The notes beneath the pieces are model-generated. The model searched no databases. It had not been told where the DNA came from and was given only the letters and a program-made list of their open reading frames with translations. From Macrothele yani (lineage: Eukaryota; Arthropoda; Arachnida; Araneae; Macrothelidae), in NCBI GenBank assembly GCA_039090855.1, contig CM077034.1:15669219-15733218 (forward strand): a stretch of DNA of 64,000 nt. The letters run 5' to 3'. This document shows positions 33,614 to 44,304 of the stretch, piece after piece. The position numbers were made by a program, and so were the translations under genes. How positions within the stretch are numbered: the first letter of the stretch is position 1; each line of letters starts with the position of its first letter.

Positions 33614-34030
33614 GTTCACGAGCCCACGTGATTCACTGTGTCCGATTTCATTGTGTCAACAAAAACACTCTGGTGGGTCTTCTGCTCCCATACCTCTCGG
33701 ACGCTAAATTATGCTGCACTGACCTGATGGATATGTCTCTGGTACCTCCTGCATTGCATGTGGTTGTTGTTTGAGCTATTGTCGCTTGTCTGTTAGTCAG
33801 TACAATTGTCAGATGACACTGGTGACGGGTATTCAGAACCCAGTGTCGGCCATTGCGCAGGCTACGCTGGGTGGTAATGCCGTCCATGAGGTATTCTCGA
33901 TACACACGTGACACCGTGGATCAAGGAGTGTACAATTTTCGCATACCTTCGGAAATTGAATGCACCATCCGTTTGGCTCCCACTACCATGCCTCGATCAA
34001 ACTCCGATAATTCACGTGGGCTTTTTATAA
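33614..34030 (-). pseudogene. Tc1-like transposase relic H, N-terminal half
   Basis: On the minus strand, a piece reading MSRVYREYLMDGIT is followed by a second DNA-binding region (ISIRSVQHNLAS), then RRPTRVFLL and ITWARE. It stops at the FoldBack-like insertion. The HTH start lies near 34010, where FDRGMVVGAKRM can be read through frameshifts. Confidence 0.72.
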
Positions 34031-34044
34031 TCCTACTGGAGGTT

Positions 34045-35608
34045 GCTCAACCTGGTGGCGCAGTGGTCTAAGCGATGGCTTCTGATCATGCGTTCGAACG
34101 GGGTCCGGGTTCGAAACCGGTGAGGCATGCATGTTGTGTTTGCCTTACGGCACTGGCTCTATCCCTTCCCTAGAACCAGTGACCTTAAATTCGGGACGGG
34201 CGACTCCTTATAGCCCATTGAGTTGTTCACGGTGGTCGTTAAACCTCCAATCAATCAATGAATGGATGTTGTGTTTGTCTTACGGCACTGGCTCTCTCCT
34301 TCCCTGGAACCAGTGACCTTAAATTCGGGACGGGCGACTCCTTATAGCCCATTGAGTTGCTCACGGTGGTCGTTAAACCTCCAATCAATCAATGAATGGA
34401 TGTTGTGTTTGGCTTACGACACTGGCTCTCTCCCTTCCCTGGAACCAGTGACCTTAAATTCGGGACGGGCGACTCCTTATAGCCCATTGAGTTGCTCACG
34501 GTGGTCGTTAAACCTCCAATCAATCAATGAATGGATGTTGTGTTTGTCTTACGGCACTGGCTCTCTCCCTTCCGTGCAGCCAGTGACCCTAGATTAGGAA
34601 CGGGCGACTGCTTATAGCCCATTGAATTTCTCACGGTGGTCGTTAAACCTCCAATCAATCAATCAATGGATGTTGTGTTTGTCTTACGGCACTGGCTCTC
34701 TCCCTTCCGTGCAGCCAGTGACCCTAGATTAGGAACGGGCGACTGCTTATAGCCCATTGAGTTGCTCACGGTGGTCGTTAAACCTCCAATCAATCAATGA
34801 ATGGATGTTGTGTTTGTCTTACGGCACTGGCTCTCTCCCTTCCCTGGAACCAGTGACCTTAAATTCGGGACGGGCGACTCCTTATAGCCCATTGAGTTGC
34901 TCACGGTGGTCGTTAAACCTCCAATCAATCAATGAATGGATGTTTTGTTTGCCTTATGGTACTGGCTCTCTCCCTTCCCTAGAACCAGTGACCCTAAATT
35001 AGGGACAGGCGACTGCTTATAGCCCATTGAGTTGCTCACGGTGGTCACTAAACCTCCAATCAATCAATAAATGAATGTTTTTTTATCTCTTACGGCACTG
35101 GATCTCTCCCTTCCGTGCAGCCAGTGACTCTAGATTAGGGACGGGCGACAGCTTATATAGCCCATTGAGTTGCTCACGGTGGTCGTTAAACCTCCAATAA
35201 ATCAATAAATGGATGTTGTGTTTGTCTTACGGCACTGACTCTCTCCCTTCCGTGCAACCAGTGACTCTAGATTAGGGACGGGCGACTGCTTATAGCCCAT
35301 TGAGTTGCTCACGGTGGTCGTTAAACCTCCAATCAATCAATGAATGGATGTTGTGTTTGTCTTACGGCACTGGCCCTCTCCCTTCCCTGGAAACAGTGAC
35401 CCTAAATTAGGGACGGGACGACTGCTTATAGCCCTTTGAGTTGCTCACGGTGGTCGTTAAACCTCCAATCAATCAATGAATAAATGTTGTGTTTGTCTTA
35501 CGGCACTGGCTCTCTCCCTTCCCTGGAACCAGTGACCCTAAATTAGGGACGGGCGACTGCTTATAGCCCTTTGAGTTGCTCACGGTGGTCGTTAAACCTC
35601 CAATAAAA
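34045..35608 (+). mobile_element. SINE, family S, array of about 11 body units
   Basis: A tRNA-like head (GGTGGCGCAGTGGTCTAAGC; B-box-like GGTTCGAAACC) is followed by about 11 units of about 136 bp and a terminal A-run (about 35594-35608). No clear flanking duplication was found. Confidence 0.85.
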
Positions 35609-35679
35609 AAAAAAAAAACCTCGGGCAGCAACTTCAGGAGATGGCCGTTACCTGCAGCTAAATGGTCGGAAAGAAAGAC

Positions 35680-35703
35680 TGTGTGCGTGTGTGCGTGTGT
35701 GTG
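35680..35703. repeat. GT-rich microsatellite
   Basis: GTGTGCGTGTGTGCGTGTGT-type stretch between the SINE array and element F. Confidence 0.7.
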
Positions 35704-35733
35704 AGGCATTTAGTAAGTTTTAAGTCTAACATA

Positions 35734-36957
35734 CACTATATTGATAAAAGTCACCAGACACCCCTTCCAAAGCAAATGAACGGATCCGTTGTGTTGTTAA
35801 GAAGCGCGGAACAGCTGCAAACGGTGTATAAACAAGCCTGCAGCTGACCGCAATCATATCGCACTGTGAGGTTGAGTGAAAATGTCGCGGCGGGAGAGAA
35901 TTGACTTTGAGAAAGGAAAGATTGTTAGGTGTTATATTAGTGGGTGTTCCATAAGTGAAATCGAGAGGCGTTTAAACATACCCAAGTCAACTGTTTTGGA
36001 TGAACTGAATAAGTGGAAGACACATGGCGTGCCTGAAGCAGCAAAACGCACCGACAGACGAAAGAAAATCAGGAATAGAGGACGTCGAAGCCTCAGGAGA
36101 GTCGTTACAGCTAATCCACGGAGTACTGCACAAGACCTCAGTGTACAGGTGAGTAAAAATGCTGGAACCTCGGTATGTACACGTACCATTCGGAGAGAAC
36201 TTCATTCCATGGGTTACCGTGGTCGTGCGGCTGCTCATAAGCCTTTCATCTCCACTCGGAATGGTACTCGTCGTTTAGCATGGTGTAAAGAACATTTATC
36301 GTGGACCGTAGATCAATTGAAACGGGTCCTGAATCCAGATACACGATCCATCACTCGGATGGTCGTGTTTGGGTATGGCGGCAGCCGGGGAAACGCTATT
36401 TACCACAGTGTACGATGCCTACGGTCAAGTTTGGAGCTGGCAGTGTACTCGTGTGGGATGTTTTTGGTGGTATGGTCCCGTCCCATTGGTTATCGTGAAC
36501 AAACCTGTTAACCAGCACGTCTACCTCGATATTCTGGACAATTATGCCTTACCAACTCTGTGGCAATACTACGGAACCGAGCCTTTTTGGTACCAATGCA
36601 CAGAGCCATAAAGCAAGGACTGTTACGGCGTGGTTTGACGATAATTCCGTATCGTGTGTGGACTGGCCAGCACAGAGACGTGATCTTAACCCCATAGAGC
36701 ACCTATGGGATGAATTAGACCGCCGTATAAGAAGTTTGGAACCAAGGCTTACTACTAAACAACAGTTAGCGGCAGCATTATATACTAAATGGAAGCGCAT
36801 ACCTATCGCTGTATTCCAAAACCTTCTCGAAAGGATGTCTCGAAGGGTCAGTGCATGCATTAAGGCCAAAGGTGGACCGACACCGTGATAGTGTATGTCA
36901 ATAAATGCTATGTTGTTTTTCTCTTCCAGGTGTCCGGTGACTTTTGTCAATATACTG
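35734..36957 (+). mobile_element. Tc1-like element, family F (full span)
   Basis: The ends are CACTATATTGATAAAAGTCA and TGACTTTTGTCAATATACTG, each next to TA (35732-35733, 36958-36959). The right-hand TA is shared with element E, which starts at 36960. The last 337 bp are repeated at 40407-40743. Confidence 0.85.
35882..36888 (+). pseudogene. Tc1-like transposase, family F, broken
   Basis: It starts MSRRERIDFEKGKIV with a helix-turn-helix (SISEIERRLNIPKSTVLDEL) and is open to about 36320, through LAWCKEHLSWT. The catalytic centre is deleted or frameshifted: the DESRY region is replaced by NPDTRSITR, and no DN-containing second-Asp motif is readable. The C-terminus resumes with RRDLNPIEHLWDELDRRI (Glu) and ends at GGPTP near 36886. 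It is inactive. Confidence 0.8.
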
Positions 36958-37523
36958 TACACTGTAGTGCCAGAAAAACTGGTACAGACGAGCTTATGCA
37001 AAATACATAGCAACGTCACCTATGCGCGGACTCGGTTGCGTCCGCCAGTGCGTATATAAAGCGATGGACATCCTTGCCAGCGGTCAGAGCTGTTTTCGGC
37101 ATGAGAATGACAAGTAATAACGATTTAAGCGATTTTCAACGCAGTGTCATAGTTGGCGCTCGTGAGATGGGCCATAGTATTTCGGAGGTAGAAACGAAGT
37201 TCGGATTTTCACGGACGACCATTGCAAGGGTGTACCATGACTACATGAAATCCAGTAAAACCTCCAATCAACGATACCAGTGTGGCCGTAAAAAGACATT
37301 GGGTGAACGTGACCATCGTCGGCTGTCAAGAATCGTTTCACGCGACACTCTCGCAGGTATCATCGGAATTCAATGCCGGAGCCTCAACAAGCATCAGCGT
37401 CCGGACTGTGCAACGTACCCTGCACGATATGGGCTTTGGGAGCCGACGCCCAACTCGAGTCCCCTTGATGGGTGCACGACACAGAGCTATGCGCCTCGCT
37501 TGGGCACGGCAACACCGCCACTA
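36621..37523. repeat. 903-bp direct repeat flanking the LINE, left copy
   Basis: It has the same length as 40407-41309, with no indel seen. It spans the 3' end of element F, the shared TA and the first 564 bp of element E. Mismatches are rare in the F part and more frequent after about 37236. Confidence 0.9.
36960..37523 (+). mobile_element. Tc1-like element, family E, 5' fragment
   Basis: It begins CACTGTAGTGCCAGAAAAAC and contains the transposase start (MRMTSNNDLSDFQRSVIVGA at 37101) and helix-turn-helix (SISEVETKFGFSRTTIARV). It ends abruptly at 37523, where LINE sequence starts. Confidence 0.85.
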
Positions 37524-38102
37524 TACTCGGGGCAAACTTAACCTGTCATTGGAAGGTTTCAAAATCGCTTTATTCTAATTTATCATAAGAAAACATAAGA
37601 GGGAGACGTACAGTATTGGGCATCTCACTGGGAAATAATACAAAACTGTTAAAAACATGATGGTATATACATTGCAATGACAATGGGGATGAATAACAAA
37701 ATGCTGCAAGCAAAGCTTATTGAATAAAAAAAATTGCAGAAGTGACAAAGAGAAACACATCGTGTCACATGACATTGGCTGGGCATGATTTACAGGATAA
37801 CACAGGCGAAACAATAGTACACAATTAGAAAAAGAACAGCACAAAACACCGCCGTGAAGGTAAAACATTACATACATGAGATAAAAACACAGCGTGCACA
37901 ATTGTGCAAGTTATTTAACGAGGGCACCAAAGCAACATAATACAGGCGGGGTGAAAGTAAGTAATGTACACGAGTAAGCATGAAAAAACACTGAGATGGC
38001 ATTAGCATTCACAATTCAACGGTAGTGTGGATTGCACGAGTCGTAGAGTGGAGGAGGGCCACCAGGGTGCCACGGAACTCAGCAAAGGAGGTGTAGAATG
38101 TC

Positions 38103-38732
38103 CTAGGGTTCTGATAGGTGTAGCAGTCCAGAATCAATCGCAAACCATGGAGCGGCCGGCGCCCAGGTAGCATAGAAGGTGGCTTCTCGACGACTGGAAG
38201 AAGCCGACTGGTACTCCAGGCGGAGTCGAGAAAGCAATCGATCTTGAAAATGGCACAAAAGTGCTGCGCTGGCCTGGTGTAAAGAGACCGACGAGGAAAT
38301 GCTGCGGAGTTGTTGAAGGTATACGTAAATAACGTGTTTAACCAGCACGAAAAGATAGGCACATACTGAAGGAAGAGTTGTAGGTGGATGAGCCCGCAGA
38401 AGAAGATGTCTGTAGGCAGTGAACGGAAGATCTTGAGAACAAGAGCGACTGGCAATCCGGAAAGCCTGGTGGAGGAGAGGCATCAGGATGGGACAGTAAA
38501 GGTAGACGTGAGAAACGTCTGCCTCCTGTGCGCAGAAGGAGCAGAGAGGGGAGGAGAGAAGAGACATGCGAAAGAGAAAATACGGAACAGGGAGGCGATT
38601 ATGCAAAAAGAGCCAGTGGGTATTAATTTCAAGAGGGGCAGATAAGGGTGAGCGGGCAGCGGCCCAGACAAGAGGAAGAGAAGCAGGGGGAACCTCCAGA
38701 ATAGAAAGCGGTGAAGGGGTGGCAAGGTGCAC
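38103..38732 (-). pseudogene. LINE C-terminal part with CCHC motif
   Basis: It lies downstream of the reverse transcriptase in another frame, after a damaged stretch (38733-39146). It contains WLFLHNRLPVPYFLFRMSLL followed by CSFCAQEADVSHVYLYC, a C-x2-C-x7-H-x4-C motif found at the C-terminus of L1/Tx1-type proteins. The frame change marks it as degenerate. Confidence 0.72.
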
Positions 38733-39146
38733 TAGAAAACGATAAAGAGATTTAGAGGAGAGAGAGGAGAGAGGAAGAACCGAGTTTGTGAGTCGGAGGA
38801 AAAACGGCAGCGGAAGAGGGGCAGAAAAGACAGAGACGAGACCGGTGGGGGAGACAAGATCAGGGAAAAGCAGAAAGAAGTGCAGTTAGCAGAGAGTCAT
38901 AGACCAAATGGGCGGATGGGGATGAGAGAATAGCAGGGGGAGGCCAGAGAGAGGGCGCCAGGATAGATCCGAGTTAGTGAGGTCTTGTACAGTTACTACA
39001 CCTGCTCGGAGCCAAGAGGGGAATGAAAAATAGGGGAGACGGGGGGGATGAACAAGGGAGTTGAAGAAGAGGGGTTCAGAAAGAAGCTCTAGAGTTGAAG
39101 AGGGAGGGGAGCGAATGAGGGGAGAGAGCGAAGGTGAATGAGGGCT

Positions 39147-40406
39147 TCAGAATATGCAGGTGGGAGTTTGGAGGGGGAAAGGACAGCAATCCATGAGAAC
39201 TAAAGAAAGAAAGGAAAAATGTGGGTTACGCAAGGAGGCAAGAACGTCACGTACCTGAACTGCGGAAGCCACTGGAGCCGTGAAAAGGTGAATGAAGTTG
39301 ATCACTCGGCTTGCTTTGTAGCACAGCGGGACATCAGGTAGGCCAGCACCACCATAGGAGGGAGGAGCACAGAGCTTGTGGACGTTAATCCAGTGATGAC
39401 CCGCCCACATTACTCGAGTAAGGCAGCGTGTAACCTCCTGGAGACAGAAAAGCGGGGTCGTAGATGCAATCCAAGAATGCTTGCAGATGGACAGAAGGTA
39501 TGTCCTGGTGAGATTTGCACGCTGGTAGTAGGACGTACAGAACTGCGCACGACACCAGAATGCAGCTGTGCGGAGGAGGCGAGGATGGAGTTCCGAGCGA
39601 GTTGCACTGGATGTAGCTTGTGGTGCGCCTAAGTGCACACCCAGGAAGCGTTGGGTAGTGGATGACCATGTGGCCCCCCATGGAGCATCCAAGCGATTGG
39701 ACCACGACCCGCACCACAATCCAGTGCTCTTAGACGTATTCAGTTCAGCTGCAGAACATGAAGCATATGCGGAGAACAAACGACGAAGCAGTTGGAACTG
39801 TGAGTCGCTACGAATGCAGACGGTGATGTCATCTGCATAAGCAGAGTAAATGACTGAGTGATGCCGTGAGCTGGCAACTGGTGGTGGAAGTTGTGCTAGA
39901 AGAGATGTTTGCAGAGAGCGTAGAAAAGGCTCGACGGCAATCGCAAACAGTTGACCAGAAAGCGGGCAGCCCTGACGAACTCCCCGCTTGAAGGGAACAT
40001 GTGCTGTGAGAAAAGATGCCGTCTTAACATGGAAAACGGCGTCCCGGTAGAGGGAGAGAAGAACGGAGACAAATTGTGGAGGAAAGCCAAAGTGTAGCAG
40101 GGTTTGTGTTAAATAGGCGTGTGAGATATTATCGAAAGCGGAACGGAGGTCTAAGGAAAGGAGAGCAAGAGGTTCAGAATGAGTCTTGGCAAGATGAATG
40201 AGATCGCGAAGAAGTTGAACATTGGAGGAAAGTGAACGGCCAGGAACAGTATAGGTTTGAGAGTCAGCAAGGATGTGAGGGAGGATAGAGTTTAGTCGAC
40301 GGGAAAGAAGCTTAGTATAGAGTTTATAATCTTGATTGAGAAGAGAAATGGGGCGCCAATTTCCCAAGTCAAGAGGGTCACCCTTCTTGGGAAATAGGAC
40401 CACATG
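39147..40406 (-). pseudogene. LINE reverse transcriptase, 5'-truncated
   Basis: It would copy element RNA at a nicked chromosomal target. Visible motifs in order: FPKKGDPLDLGNWRPISLLN, SLDLRSAFDNIS (catalytic Asp), KRGVRQGCPLSGQLFAIAVE, and AYADDI (catalytic Asp pair, about 39828-39842). A thumb region and a WAGHHW / GGAGLPD segment typical of L1-type elements follow. No endonuclease domain remains because the element is truncated. The open frame continues upstream to 40805 only by running antisense through E and F DNA. Confidence 0.85.
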
Positions 40407-40743
40407 TGTTACGGCGTGGTTTGACGATAATTCCGTATCGTGTGTGGACTGGCCAGCACAGAGACGTGATCTTAACCCCATAGAGCACCTATGGGATGAA
40501 TTAGACCGCCGTATAAGAAGTTTGGAACCAAGGCTTACTACTAAACAACAGTTAGCGGCAGCATTATATACTAAATGGAAGCGCATACCTATCGCTGTAT
40601 TCCAAAACCTTCTCGAAAGGATGTCTCGAAGGGTCAGTGCATGCATTAAGGCCAAAGGTGGACCGACACCGTGATAGTGTATGTCAATAAATGCTATGTT
40701 GTTTTTCTCTTCCAGGTGTCCTGTGACTTTTGTCAATATACTG
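40407..40743 (+). mobile_element. 3' fragment of Tc1-like element F (right direct-repeat copy)
   Basis: A nearly exact copy of 36621-36957, including the transposase C-terminus (DLNPIEHLWDELDRRI to GGPTP) and the 3' terminal repeat. Its 5' edge is the LINE junction. Confidence 0.88.
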
Positions 40744-41309
40744 TACACTGTAGTGCCAGAAAAACTGGTACAGACGAGCTTATGCAAAATACATAGCAAC
40801 GTCACCTATGCGCGGACTCGGTTGCGTCCGCCAGTGCGTATATAAAGCGATGGACATCCTTGCCAGCGGTCAGAGCTGTTTTCGGCATGAGAATGACAAG
40901 TAATAACGATTTAAGCGATTTTCAACGCAGTGTCATAGTTGGCGCTCGTGAGATGGGCCATAGTATTTCGGAGGTAGAAACGAAGTTCGGATTTTCACGG
41001 ACGACCATTGCAAGGGTGTACCGTGACTACAAGAATTCCGGCAAAACCTGCAACCTACGATACCAGTGTGGCCGTAAAAAGACATTGGGTGAGCGTGACC
41101 ATCGTCGGCTGTCAAGAATCGTTTCACGCGACACTCTTGCAGGTATCATCGGAATTCCATGCCGGAGCCTCAACAAGCATCAGCGTCCGGACTGCGCAAC
41201 TCACCCTAAAAGATATCGGCTTTCGAAGCCGACGCCCAACTCGAATCCCCTTGATGGGTGCACGACACAGAGCTATGCGCCTCGCTTGGGCACGGCAACA
41301 CCGCCACTA
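40407..41309. repeat. 903-bp direct repeat flanking the LINE, right copy
   Basis: Counterpart of 36621-37523. Here the sequence continues into the complete element E. Confidence 0.9.
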
Positions 41310-41944
41310 GACACTTGATGACTGGAAACAAGTAGCCTGGACTGACGAGTCGCGTTTCCAACTGTATCGGGCAGGTGGAAGGATTCGTGTGTGGCGCAAA
41401 CCCCATAAAGCCATGGATCCCGCCTGTCAACAGGGAACTGTACCGGCTGGTGGGGGGTCCGTAATGGTATGGGGTGTGTTTTGTTGGACTTCGCTGGGAC
41501 CCTTGGTACGTCTACAAACGTCTGTGATCGTCCAACGCTATGTGCGCATCCTTTCTGACGAGGTACACCCGTTCATGTCCTGCATTCATGCTGATGGGTT
41601 GGGCCTGTTCCAACATTACAATGCACCTCCACACAAGTGCCGGGACGCCACATTATGTTTAGAGGAGCATTCATCTGAGTTTGGGGTGTTGCCATTACCA
41701 CCCAAGTCCCCAGATCTGAACTTGATAGAAAACATTTGGGATGCCATGCAACACGCTATCGAACACAGGAATCCGAGACCTCGGAATACACCCGAATTGT
41801 GGAACGCTCTGCAAGAAGTATGGTGTGCATTGCCTACAGCATATTTCCAGCGTCCATGCCTCGACGTATTTTTGCAGTCCTGCGCTCCTGTGGAGGACCT
41901 AGCATGTATTAGATTGGTGTACCAGTTTTTCTGGCACTTCAGTG
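40746..41944 (+). mobile_element. Tc1-like element, family E, full-length copy
   Basis: 1199 bp with TA on both sides (40744-40745, 41945-41946). The TIRs are CACTGTAGTGCCAGAAAAAC and the complementary GTTTTTCTGGCACTTCAGTG minus a mismatch. Confidence 0.9.
40887..41900 (+). pseudogene. Tc1-like transposase, family E, second catalytic Asp lost
   Basis: It starts MRMTSNNDLSDFQRSVIVGA. Frames shift near 41100-41300 but the first motif is readable (AWTDESRFQLYRAGGRIRVW). The long C-terminal frame (41389-42063) includes PPKSPDLNLIENIWDAM (Glu). The second motif reads FQHYNAPPH where QDN is expected, so the catalytic Asp is replaced by Tyr. The start Met is inferred from the HTH position. Confidence 0.82.
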
Positions 41945-41946
41945 TA

Positions 41947-42159
41947 TATGTAGAGCTCGTGGCGTCTAGGGCAATTCAATCTTGCACTACGACTACAGCC
42001 AGCCATCGTATTCTTAACACTTTACTCGAACACGCAACACAAATAACACAGGACAATAATTAACAACTTAAACGGATTCATTCCAACTCCTCTTTTCACT
42101 TCCTCTCTTCTGCTCCTCGGCTCTCGCTCTGGGCGTCGTCCTCATCCGTGAAGCTATCG
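41947..42159. other. no recognised feature
   Basis: Short unique-looking stretch between E and M2, rich in CT near 42090-42130. Confidence 0.4.
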
Positions 42160-42841
42160 TGTAAACTTCTTAAAATCGATTGTTACAGGTGATGAAACAT
42201 GGTGTTTTCAATATGATCCTAAAACAAAGCGACAAAGTGCTGAATGGAAGTCAAAAAACTCACCACAAGCCAAAAAAAACAAGAAAAGTTCCATCGAAAA
42301 TCAAAACAATGTTCATTACATTCTTCGATAGTAAGGGTATTATCCACAAAGAATTTGTTCCAAGTGGACAAACAATTACTGGTGAGTTTTATTTAAATGT
42401 TTTGAGGCGTTTGATGGGCAGAATTGGTCGCATTCGTCCAGAATATCGAGATGAAAACAGTTGGTGTTTGTTGCACGATAATGCACCCAGTCACTCCTCA
42501 CTTCTTGTTCGAAGATTTTTGGCGAAAAATAACGTCTGTGTGTTGAATCATCCGCCGTATTCGCCTGATATAGCAGCCTGCGACTTTTCTTTGTTCCCAA
42601 AACTTAAAATGACGTTAAAAGGGTGTTATTTTTGATGATATTTCGACCGTACAAACAGCTTCGACGCGTGCTTTGGAGGCAATTCCGCAAAGTGAAGGCA
42701 TTCGAATCATTATTAAATCGCTGTAACAAGTGTTCTGAAGCCGGAGGGACTTATTTTGAATAACAAACCAAAACAAATTATAATTTCTTGTTTCTGTTTC
42801 ATTTTACAGACCCAGTCTTAAAAATTCTTTGCCTCACTGTG
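42160..42841 (+). pseudogene. mariner element M2, 5'-truncated, same family as M1
   Basis: It begins inside the transposase at about CTTCTTAAAATCG, followed by VTGDETW (one frame), the second Asp (LLHDNAPSH) and HPPYSPDIAACDFSLFPKL (third Asp). It ends with the TIR (CCTCACTGTG at 42841, then TA). Frame changes near 42180 and 42635 disable it. Confidence 0.85.
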
Positions 42842-42989
42842 TATATACAATATAATATTCATTCGATGCAGTTCATTCACGTAGGTAAGACATTTCTTAT
42901 TATGTAAAGATGTAAATGAACATTCCGTTGACCATTGTTAGTGAAAATATTTAGAATGTACATATTGAGTGACGCCATCTATATATTCA

Positions 42990-43226
42990 TTCCATAAGGT
43001 TTTTTACTGTGAGTCCTATTCTGAGAGAACGGGTGAACGTAAAAATATGGCTGAGGTATCAAAATAAAGGTCTTACCATGTAGATGTGCCAGTTTAAGAG
43101 AAAACTGAGATTGGGGCAACGGTTCGGGCGTGGCGGGGAGGTAAAGCCCCCGTGTAAAGTCTATGAGACAAGCGTACGACCCGCTTCTTACCCTTAACAG
43201 AATGTCTCTCCCGCAATAAAAAAATT
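42990..43226 (-). repeat. dispersed repeat K, copy 1
   Basis: It shares about 230 bp with 56425-56700: TTACTGTGAGTCCTATTCTG, ATGTAGATGTGCCAG, TTGGGGCAACGG and CCCTTAACAGAATGTCTCTC. It directly abuts the 3' end of R3. The strand is arbitrary and no coding sense was found. Confidence 0.7.
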
Positions 43227-43900
43227 TTAGTAAAATCATGCAACGCATTCATTATAATACGCTTTCCAACATACCAGAAATCATTGCTCAACTTAATAAT
43301 CAAGTTATGAGGATAATGGCTGTGGAATAAATCTCGCTCCTGTGCCCTGACCTTTGATCCCATTTCGATTATATTCAACAGAACCGGTTCAGTATACCCC
43401 CGAAATTAAATGATAAAGCATTGTCACAATGGAAGCCTTTTTACGTAAGTTATGTTGAATAAGATCTATGGAATAGATCCCGCTCCTGTGTCCTAACCTT
43501 TGACCCCATTTCGCCCATTTTCAATAGAATTCGTCCCCAGGCAGACCCTTACAACATACTAACATTTCATCCAAATCGAAGCATTTTTACGTACGTTATG
43601 ACACATAATAGTGATGGAAGTGATTCTGCTCCTATGTCCTGACCTTTGACCCCATTTCGCCCGTTTTCAATAGGGTTTGTCGCCAGGTGGTCCCCTACCG
43701 CATACTAAAAAGTTCATCGAAATCGAACCTTTTTTACGTTAGTTATGACGCATAACAGCAGTGGAATGGATCCCGCTCCTATGTACTGACCTTTGACCCC
43801 ATTTCGTTCACTTTAAATAAGATTCCTTCCCAGGTGATACCCTACCAGATACTAATATTTCATCGAAATCGAACGATTGTTACGCGAGTTATCGTGCGGA
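43227..43900 (-). mobile_element. R3: R repeat element, minus strand, 5' end lost
   Basis: On the minus strand it ends with the conserved ATGATTTTACTAA terminus (43227-43239) and holds about four monomers with TGACCTTTGACCCC on the + strand. The 5' end stops near CGCGAGTTATCGTGCGGA (about 43900). Confidence 0.7.
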
Positions 43901-44300
43901 CGGGCATACACACACGCAACGCGTGACGTAATGAAGCAGATGGGAATCGCAACAATCTTCTCGCAAGAGTATGACGTCATAAAACTTTAGTACGATCCAA
44001 ACACAACGCGTGACGTAATGAGACAGATGGCGTGACCGCGCGCCAACATTCTCAAACACGAGATTGTGACGTCATAAGGTTTCTAAGCATTGGAAGCATT
44101 AATGGAGCGACGCCATGACACTAAAAACGTTATAATTCGTGGTGGTTAATTAACCCACTAAAGGAATTCTCCTAAAGTCGAGATCAAGCTAAATCGATTT
44201 CTAGTACCAGAAAACGGTAGGTTAACGACTTTCATCAAAATTCTTAGAGCCGTTTTCAAAATAAAATGTACATACATACATACATACAAGAATTGGTACT
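43901..44300. repeat. short direct repeats with ATGACGTCAT, and a CATA microsatellite
   Basis: Two copies of a roughly 90-bp sequence (AACGCGTGACGTAATGARRC to GTGACGTCATAA; about 43918-44070). Then unique sequence and an (ACAT)n run at about 44270-44288. Confidence 0.6.
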
Positions 44301-44304
44301 TTAA

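Larger units (their letters stand above)
37524..40406 (-). mobile_element. non-LTR retrotransposon (LINE, L1/Tx1-like), 5'-truncated
   Basis: A minus-strand LINE of about 2.9 kb. Its 5' end is truncated inside the reverse-transcriptase region (40406). The 3' end is near 37524, with an AATAAA signal on the minus strand at 37569-37574. No long A-run is present. The clade call comes from the reverse-transcriptase motif style and the C-terminal CCHC motif. Confidence 0.8.

Noticed and set aside
30829..33774. Very long open frames on both strands (up to 981 codons) rich in TNRTIGRI / WYDWSNADSSNG
   Set aside because: A 32-bp unit without stops keeps all frames open; the peptides are just the repeat translated in three frames.
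38388..39840. Plus-strand open frames over the LINE
   Set aside because: They are shadows of the minus-strand reverse transcriptase and C-terminal region.
36621..41309. LTR retrotransposon: reverse transcriptase between long direct repeats
   Set aside because: The repeats are pieces of two DNA transposons (F and E), and the reverse transcriptase is of the non-LTR type with a CCHC C-terminus and truncated 5' end.
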